Program-made: the position numbers and the translations under genes
Notes under the pieces: model-generated
What the model saw: only the letters and a program-made list of their open reading frames with translations
What the model was told of the DNA's origin: nothing
The model's database searches: none
Shown: one piece after another, positions 30,123 through 34,649 of the stretch
How the letters are laid out: every line of letters starts with the position of its first letter
Position numbering within the stretch: position 1 is the first letter of the stretch
Source of the DNA: a virus
DNA: 34,649 nucleotides
Direction: 5' to 3' (one strand)
Virus record (IMG/VR): IMGVR_UViG_3300021956_000044
Location: 1 to 34,649 of that record

Positions 30123-32090
30123 ATGGATAAGTCTGAATATTGGGCAGCGCAGTCTGCTAGTGACGTTGTTCTAGAATTAGAAGGAAAAAGAGAGTCTTGG
30201 GATTCTTCTGTTGTAATGACAGGGCAAAAGAATAAGTGGTTAACTTCTTATCAATATTATTACGGGCGTCACTTTAGAACCACTAGCGGAATGACTGAAC
30301 ATTCGATTCAACAAGCGGGGAAGTCTGGAGAGTTGTCGCTTGTTAAAGCAAACCACTATCGAAACTTAATTCGACATACTCTTGCGCTTACTACAAATCA
30401 AAAACCATCGTTTGACGCTAAGGCGATTAACTCTGATATCGAATCAATCAATCAAGCACGTTTAGCTAATTCTATTCTAGACGCTTACCTAAAAGATAAG
30501 AAGCTAGGTCGAAATGTTAAAGATGCGGCTGAGCAAGCTCTATTCCTAGGAACTGGTTTCGTTTACATGAAATGGGAGCCAACACTCGGTGAAGCGATTG
30601 CCGCGACTAAAAATGAAGACGGATCGCTAAAGATGCAATACGAAGGTGACGTTGAAGCGTCTACCGTATCCGTGTTTGATGTCCTTCTAGATCAATCAAA
30701 AGAAGACTTCAATAAACTAGATTGGTTTGATGTACGTGAATTCAAAAACAAGTTTGATTTAGCGGCTTCTAAGCCTGATATGTACGACGATATTATTGAA
30801 TTACCAACGAGAGATGATTCACGTTACGGTAAATTTAACTTCAATGAGACTGAAGAATCTAACGACGTTCCAGTTTATGCGTTTTATCACAAGCGTACAC
30901 CTTCAATGCCTAATGGTCGTTATATTTTATATTGTTCGTCAGAAGTGATTCTATACGATGGGCCTTATCCTTATTCGAATAAGCTAAATCTTTTCAGAAT
31001 TATTCCAGGTGTTCAATTCGGTTCAGTATACGGATACACAGACTTCTTTGACGTGTTGTCGCTACAAGAAGCAAATAACATGCTTCTTAGTACAATGGTA
31101 ACTAACGCTTCAACATTTGGCGTGCAATCGGTTCTAATTCCTGAAGGATCTAACGTCACGGTTGATCAAGTGTCGGAAGGTTTATCGTTTATCAAGTATA
31201 ACGCTGCAGCTGGTAAACCTGAACCACTGCAATTAAGTGCAACTAGTCCACAGACTGAACAATTGTACCAACTAACTGCTTCAATGATGGAAATGCAATC
31301 AGGTATCAACGCCGCTGCACGTGGTAATCCTGATACGCAATCAAAATCAGGTGTTGCAATCTCATTGGTTCAATCAATGGCGATTCAATACACTTCACAG
31401 TTTCAGCAATCATGGGCTGAATTATTAGAGGATGTGGGTGAATTCACACTTGACCTTCTTAGGACATTCGCAAACACCGAGCGTATGGTTGCCATGGCAG
31501 GTAAGTTCAACAAAGGTGCGATGCAATCCTTCACTAAGGATGATCTATCTAATGTTAAACGTGTGACAATCGAACTAGGTAATCCAATGGCTAGAACGAT
31601 GGCAGGTCGTGCGTCTATTGCTGATGCGCTTTTAGGTAAGGGATTGATTAAGAACCCACAAGAATACTTTACGGTATTAACCACTGGTAGTTTAGAAGCA
31701 ATGACTGAAGGACCAATGAGTGAGATATCATTGATTCGACAAGAGAATGAGTCATTACTTGAAGGACGTTTCAATGATGTTCATGCGATTAAAGGTGATG
31801 CACATATTCTACACGCACAAGAGCATAAAACTTTATTGTCTAACCCTAGCGTAAGAATGAATTCACAGATAACCGCAGCTGTATTGCAGCATATTTCTGA
31901 ACATGAGCAATTATACATGACTCAAGAACCATTCTTCGCAGCATTATCAGGTGAGCCGCCTGCACCACCTCAAATGTTACCTCCTCCTGGGATGCCGCAA
32001 CAAGGTCAACCACCTGGACCGCCTAACATGGGTCCACCACAACAACCAAACGAACCAACGCAGTTAATCCCGCAAGGGCCACAACAATAA
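30123..32090 (+). CDS. Portal protein
   Basis: This 655-residue protein follows the large terminase with AAAGG before its ATG. It forms the dodecameric ring through which DNA enters and leaves the head. Support: position; length in the range of large podoviral portals; the pattern WLTSYQYYYGRHFRT near the N-terminus; the tail-contact stretch YGYTDFFDVLSLQEANNML; and the long helical C-terminal part. The last 45 residues are Pro/Gln-rich (APPQMLPPPGMPQQGQPPG) and probably disordered inside the head. The assignment to portal is secure by order although I cannot name the nearest family. Confidence 0.88.
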   Translation: MDKSEYWAAQSASDVVLELEGKRESWDSSVVMTGQKNKWLTSYQYYYGRHFRTTSGMTEHSIQQAGKSGELSLVKANHYRNLIRHTLALTTNQKPSFDAKAINSDIESINQARLANSILDAYLKDKKLGRNVKDAAEQALFLGTGFVYMKWEPTLGEAIAATKNEDGSLKMQYEGDVEASTVSVFDVLLDQSKEDFNKLDWFDVREFKNKFDLAASKPDMYDDIIELPTRDDSRYGKFNFNETEESNDVPVYAFYHKRTPSMPNGRYILYCSSEVILYDGPYPYSNKLNLFRIIPGVQFGSVYGYTDFFDVLSLQEANNMLLSTMVTNASTFGVQSVLIPEGSNVTVDQVSEGLSFIKYNAAAGKPEPLQLSATSPQTEQLYQLTASMMEMQSGINAAARGNPDTQSKSGVAISLVQSMAIQYTSQFQQSWAELLEDVGEFTLDLLRTFANTERMVAMAGKFNKGAMQSFTKDDLSNVKRVTIELGNPMARTMAGRASIADALLGKGLIKNPQEYFTVLTTGSLEAMTEGPMSEISLIRQENESLLEGRFNDVHAIKGDAHILHAQEHKTLLSNPSVRMNSQITAAVLQHISEHEQLYMTQEPFFAALSGEPPAPPQMLPPPGMPQQGQPPGPPNMGPPQQPNEPTQLIPQGPQQ

Positions 32091-32102
32091 GGAATATGAA
32101 AT

Positions 32103-33086
32103 ATGAGTGAAACAACATCTGCGCCGAGTGCGCAACCAACAAACACGTCCACAGCTTCAACCGATGCAGCCGCTACCCTAATCGGTGAATCTAGTCCAGA
32201 GGGGGGATCGCTAAATAATAATTCTGAAACATCGCTCCCCACCGCTAAACAGATCCGCGAATTAGGCGCGCAAGATTTAGATGCTCTAGTCACCATTAAA
32301 ATAGACGGTGTATCAAAAAAGATCACTCTTCGTGAAGCCTTAGACAATCATCAAATGAAGGCCGCAAGTCATCGAAAGATGTCTGAAGCCGATCGTCTAA
32401 TCAAAGAACGTGAGATTACTTGGAAACAAGAAGAAGCGAAGCGTCAAGAGTGGCAAAAAGATCCGGTTAAGTTTTTCAAAGATAACAATTTAGACTTTGA
32501 AACATACGCTGAACAGAAACTTATTGAGCGTATGGAGCGTGAAGCAATGTCACCCGAAGAGCGTGCACGTGCTGATAAGGCAAAAGCTGAAGCTCAAGAA
32601 TTAGAGGAATATCGCCGTTTTAAAGCTGAACAAGAACTAACCGCCAAAGAGCGCGACGCTAAAGAGAGAGCGTCAACTATTCGACAAGCAATCGACACGC
32701 AGTTTGCACGTGCATTAGAAGCGGCTTCAATGCCACGAGATGTAGGTACGGTTCAAGAACTTGTTCGAATCATGCACAATGCCGTGTCACAAGGGAAAAA
32801 TTTGACTCCTGAGCAAGGTGTCGCAATACTAAAAGCAAGACTTCAGAAACAACAAGAGCAACTCTTTAACTCATTCGATGAGAATGGCATAAAAGGATTG
32901 CCGAGATCGTTTCTTGAGAAAGTCCAAAAAGCATTACTTGCCGAGGCTACGGGATCGCTCGCGCCTACAGCAACATCTGAATCCACTCGACCTGCAAAAG
33001 CGGTATCGGGAAACAAACAAACAATTAACAAACCTAAGAAGTTCACAAACGAAGCCGAATGGCGTGAACACTTAGCAAACAAATAA
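32103..33086 (+). CDS. Scaffolding protein
   Basis: The 327-residue protein lies between portal and major capsid. The N-terminus is Ser/Thr-rich and disordered. Residues about 80-210 are a long charged helix (KAASHRKMSEADRLIKEREI, REAMSPEERARADKAKAEAQ, LEEYRRFKAEQELTAKERDA), and the C-terminus is basic (NKQTINKPKKFTNEAEWREH). This is the layout of phage scaffold proteins, which guide capsid assembly and leave before DNA enters. No protease is encoded nearby, so the scaffold may exit intact. Confidence 0.8.
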   Translation: MSETTSAPSAQPTNTSTASTDAAATLIGESSPEGGSLNNNSETSLPTAKQIRELGAQDLDALVTIKIDGVSKKITLREALDNHQMKAASHRKMSEADRLIKEREITWKQEEAKRQEWQKDPVKFFKDNNLDFETYAEQKLIERMEREAMSPEERARADKAKAEAQELEEYRRFKAEQELTAKERDAKERASTIRQAIDTQFARALEAASMPRDVGTVQELVRIMHNAVSQGKNLTPEQGVAILKARLQKQQEQLFNSFDENGIKGLPRSFLEKVQKALLAEATGSLAPTATSESTRPAKAVSGNKQTINKPKKFTNEAEWREHLANK

Positions 33087-33105
33087 ATTTTAAAGGAAAT
33101 AATAA

Positions 33106-34356
33106 ATGGCAACGTCAAATAGTACCACCACGCTAAGTGGTTTATTCAAAGAAGTTCAAATGGGTGAGGTCGCAGACCTTATTCCAGCACAGTTTAAAGT
33201 ACAAAACATGCTTAAAACTGTTCAACGCCAAGCTGAACTCGGTAACCTGTACCATCGTCCAGCTATTCTAGCGATGGAACACGGTGTAACTTATGCCGGT
33301 TCAAATGCTGGTGCATACACTATCGATCCAGCTGTTGCAGGTGTTATGCAAGATGCTCAGATCGGTGGATCACAGATCTTACTTCGTACTCAAGTAGATT
33401 ACGAATCAGCTGCAAAAGGTGCGAAATCACGTAACGCATTCAAAGACACTTTCGGATTACTATTCGAAAATATGTCTAAGTCTGTACGTAAACGTTTTGA
33501 AATCGATTTGATTCACGGCGGTTCGTCAACTGGTATCGGTACTGTTGCTTCTGTTGCAACAAATACGATCACAATCACGACCGCAGAATTTAGTCCGGGC
33601 GTATGGGCCGGTATGGAAGGCGCGAAACTGGAAGCATTTACTAGTGCTTTAACAACTCAACGAAGCGGTACAATGACAATTACTGCCGTTGATCTTGATG
33701 CAAGAACTGTAACGGTTGATGCCGCTGCAACTGGTCTTGCTGCTACTGACGTATTGTTTTTCAAAACAGCGCGTACTACATCAGCTCATAAAGCATTAAC
33801 TGGTATTCATGCAACTGTCACCAACACTGGTACATACGCAAATATCAGCGCTTCTTCATACTCACTTTGGAAATCGACTTCATACAGTGCTTCAAGTGCT
33901 GCTTTGTCGCAAACCAAAGTTAACGCTGCTATTGCTCAAGCATGTGCTAAAGGTTTCGAAGGCGAAGGCATTCTACTTTGCTCAAACAAAACTTTCGGCA
34001 ACTTGCTAACTGACCAAGCAGCTCTAGTTCGACACATCGATCGATCGAAGAATAAAGTTGAATACCAAAATGGTTCGAATGAAATTCGTTTCTTCAGCCA
34101 AAACGGTTCAGACATTTCGATCGTTCCTTCGGTCTACTGTAAAGAAGGTTATGCATACGGTCTTTCTAAGGACACATGGGAAATTGGCGGCGCTCAACCA
34201 AAGCCATCTTTCACCACTCCTGGGCAAGATTCTGAACAGATGTTCTTGCAAATCGCGGACACCGCAGGCATTGAAATGCGCTCATATATGAACGCATATC
34301 TTTTCTGTGAAGCTCCAGGAAAGAACTTTGTTATCACTGGTATCGTAAACAGCTAA
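33106..34356 (+). CDS. Major capsid protein, HK97-fold
   Basis: This 416-residue protein has AAAGGAAATAATAAATG at its start, a strong ribosome-binding site. N-terminal helix and E-loop-like region (LFKEVQMGEVADLIPAQFKV, VTYAGSNAGAYTIDPAVAG) are followed by an Ig-like inserted part at about 155-225 (NTITITTAEFSPGVWAG, TMTITAVDLDARTVTVDAA). The P-domain-like end is FGNLLTDQAALVRHIDRSKN and IVPSVYCKEGYAYGLSKD. Only position and overall pattern support the HK97 fold, but no other gene here could be the capsid subunit. It is followed by an intrinsic terminator. Confidence 0.88.
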   Translation: MATSNSTTTLSGLFKEVQMGEVADLIPAQFKVQNMLKTVQRQAELGNLYHRPAILAMEHGVTYAGSNAGAYTIDPAVAGVMQDAQIGGSQILLRTQVDYESAAKGAKSRNAFKDTFGLLFENMSKSVRKRFEIDLIHGGSSTGIGTVASVATNTITITTAEFSPGVWAGMEGAKLEAFTSALTTQRSGTMTITAVDLDARTVTVDAAATGLAATDVLFFKTARTTSAHKALTGIHATVTNTGTYANISASSYSLWKSTSYSASSAALSQTKVNAAIAQACAKGFEGEGILLCSNKTFGNLLTDQAALVRHIDRSKNKVEYQNGSNEIRFFSQNGSDISIVPSVYCKEGYAYGLSKDTWEIGGAQPKPSFTTPGQDSEQMFLQIADTAGIEMRSYMNAYLFCEAPGKNFVITGIVNS

Positions 34357-34364
34357 TAAGAATT

Positions 34365-34397
34365 GTGGGTGGGTCTTTACGACCACCCACCTTTTTT
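34365..34397 (+). terminator. Intrinsic terminator after the major capsid gene
   Basis: GTGGGTGGGTC and GACCACCCAC form a ten-base-pair stem with one bulged G and a five-base loop (TTTAC), followed by C and six T residues. It begins nine bases after the capsid stop codon. It would reduce read-through so that capsid protein is made in excess over downstream tail genes. Confidence 0.85.
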
Positions 34398-34416
34398 CTT
34401 TGAAAGGAAAAATAAA

Positions 34417-34649
34417 ATGGCAGTTTATTCTAAGCCTTACATAATTAATTTGTATGTTCCTTCCGGTAGTGAACAAAATCTTTTAGAAAAGTTACATGGC
34501 GCAAATGTATCTCAGCCTACAGATAAATCTAACTTCTTGAATCGTTTAGGTCGTTTGATTGCACAAATCGGAAGCGGCACGGTTGATATGGGCGTACAAA
34601 CCTATCCAACGATGTATTCTACTTGGGTATCTGCAAAAGCTGATTTGAT
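34417..34649 (+). CDS. Head-associated structural protein, 5' part (continues at 1)
   Basis: ATG 34417 follows AAAGGAAAAATAA. The product begins MAVYSKPYIINLYVPSGSEQ and continues in frame across the circle junction into bases 2-496, giving about 199 residues in total. The final bases of the window lack one T relative to the left copy, which breaks the frame in this copy only. The description of the domain is given under 1-496. Confidence 0.85.
   Translation, partial: MAVYSKPYIINLYVPSGSEQNLLEKLHGANVSQPTDKSNFLNRLGRLIAQIGSGTVDMGVQTYPTMYSTWVSAKADL
34521..34649. repeat. Terminal direct repeat (right copy)
   Basis: Copy of bases 1-130 with one T missing after position 34646. Removing it gives a circular genome of about 34,520 bp in which the gene starting at 34417 is intact. 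Confidence 0.95.

Noticed and set aside
1-34649. CRISPR arrays, insertion sequences, integrase or attachment sites
   Set aside because: No regularly spaced repeats, transposase or recombinase genes, or tRNA-type attachment duplications were seen.

Overview
This window is an essentially complete genome of a small, lytic-type, podovirus-like tailed bacteriophage of about 34.5 kb. The first 130 bases reappear at the right end (34521-34649) with one T missing from a T run. One structural gene starts at 34417 and continues in frame at base 2, so the molecule was assembled as a circle or circularly permuted contig with a unique length of about 34,520 bp. No integrase or clear CI-like repressor is visible, so nothing points to a temperate lifestyle. 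The host is probably Gram-negative: there is an SLT-type muralytic enzyme, a lipoprotein resembling an outer-membrane spanin, and two further small lipoproteins. The host genus cannot be read from the sequence. The genome is AT-rich.

Layout. (1) Late rightward block, 27538 through the circle junction to 16291, about 23 kb: a small membrane protein, small terminase, NUMOD/HNH homing endonuclease, large terminase, portal, scaffold, major capsid, an intrinsic terminator, a head-associated protein, tail fibre, two overlapping lipoprotein genes, minor virion proteins, a poly-glycine adhesin, adaptor, tail nozzle/hub, four internal or ejection-type proteins, the SLT enzyme and the holin/spanin-like lysis genes. 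(2) Leftward replication/recombination block, 19510 down to 16281: Sak4-like AAA ATPase, DUF669-like protein, unknowns, an HTH-like protein, small proteins and RusA resolvase. (3) Rightward early block, 19632 to 26527: PrimPol-helicase, a 0.5-kb non-coding region rich in palindromes (candidate origin), then many small accessory genes, including a ribbon-helix-helix protein, a tRNA gene with an abnormal anticodon arm, and a MazG-like pyrophosphohydrolase. (4) Short leftward block, 27371 to 26496: a small protein, a 16-residue Lys/Ala/Pro peptide and a phage sigma factor.

How it fits together. Two divergent intergenic regions (about 19.5 and 27.4 kb) separate the blocks. Both carry outward-facing TTGAC pairs in inverted orientation. 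The sigma factor sits directly beside the start of the late block and is the obvious candidate for switching it on. No DNA polymerase is present, so replication probably combines the phage PrimPol-helicase with the host polymerase, and Sak4, the DUF669 protein and RusA process recombination intermediates. Many genes overlap as ATGA, which suggests translational coupling.

The most unusual items are the tRNA with an eight-base-pair anticodon stem, the palindrome-rich non-coding region after the primase, the microgenes with a repeated translation-start region upstream of the sigma factor, the overlapping lipoprotein pair in the tail module, and a homing endonuclease that may have displaced the terminase start codon.
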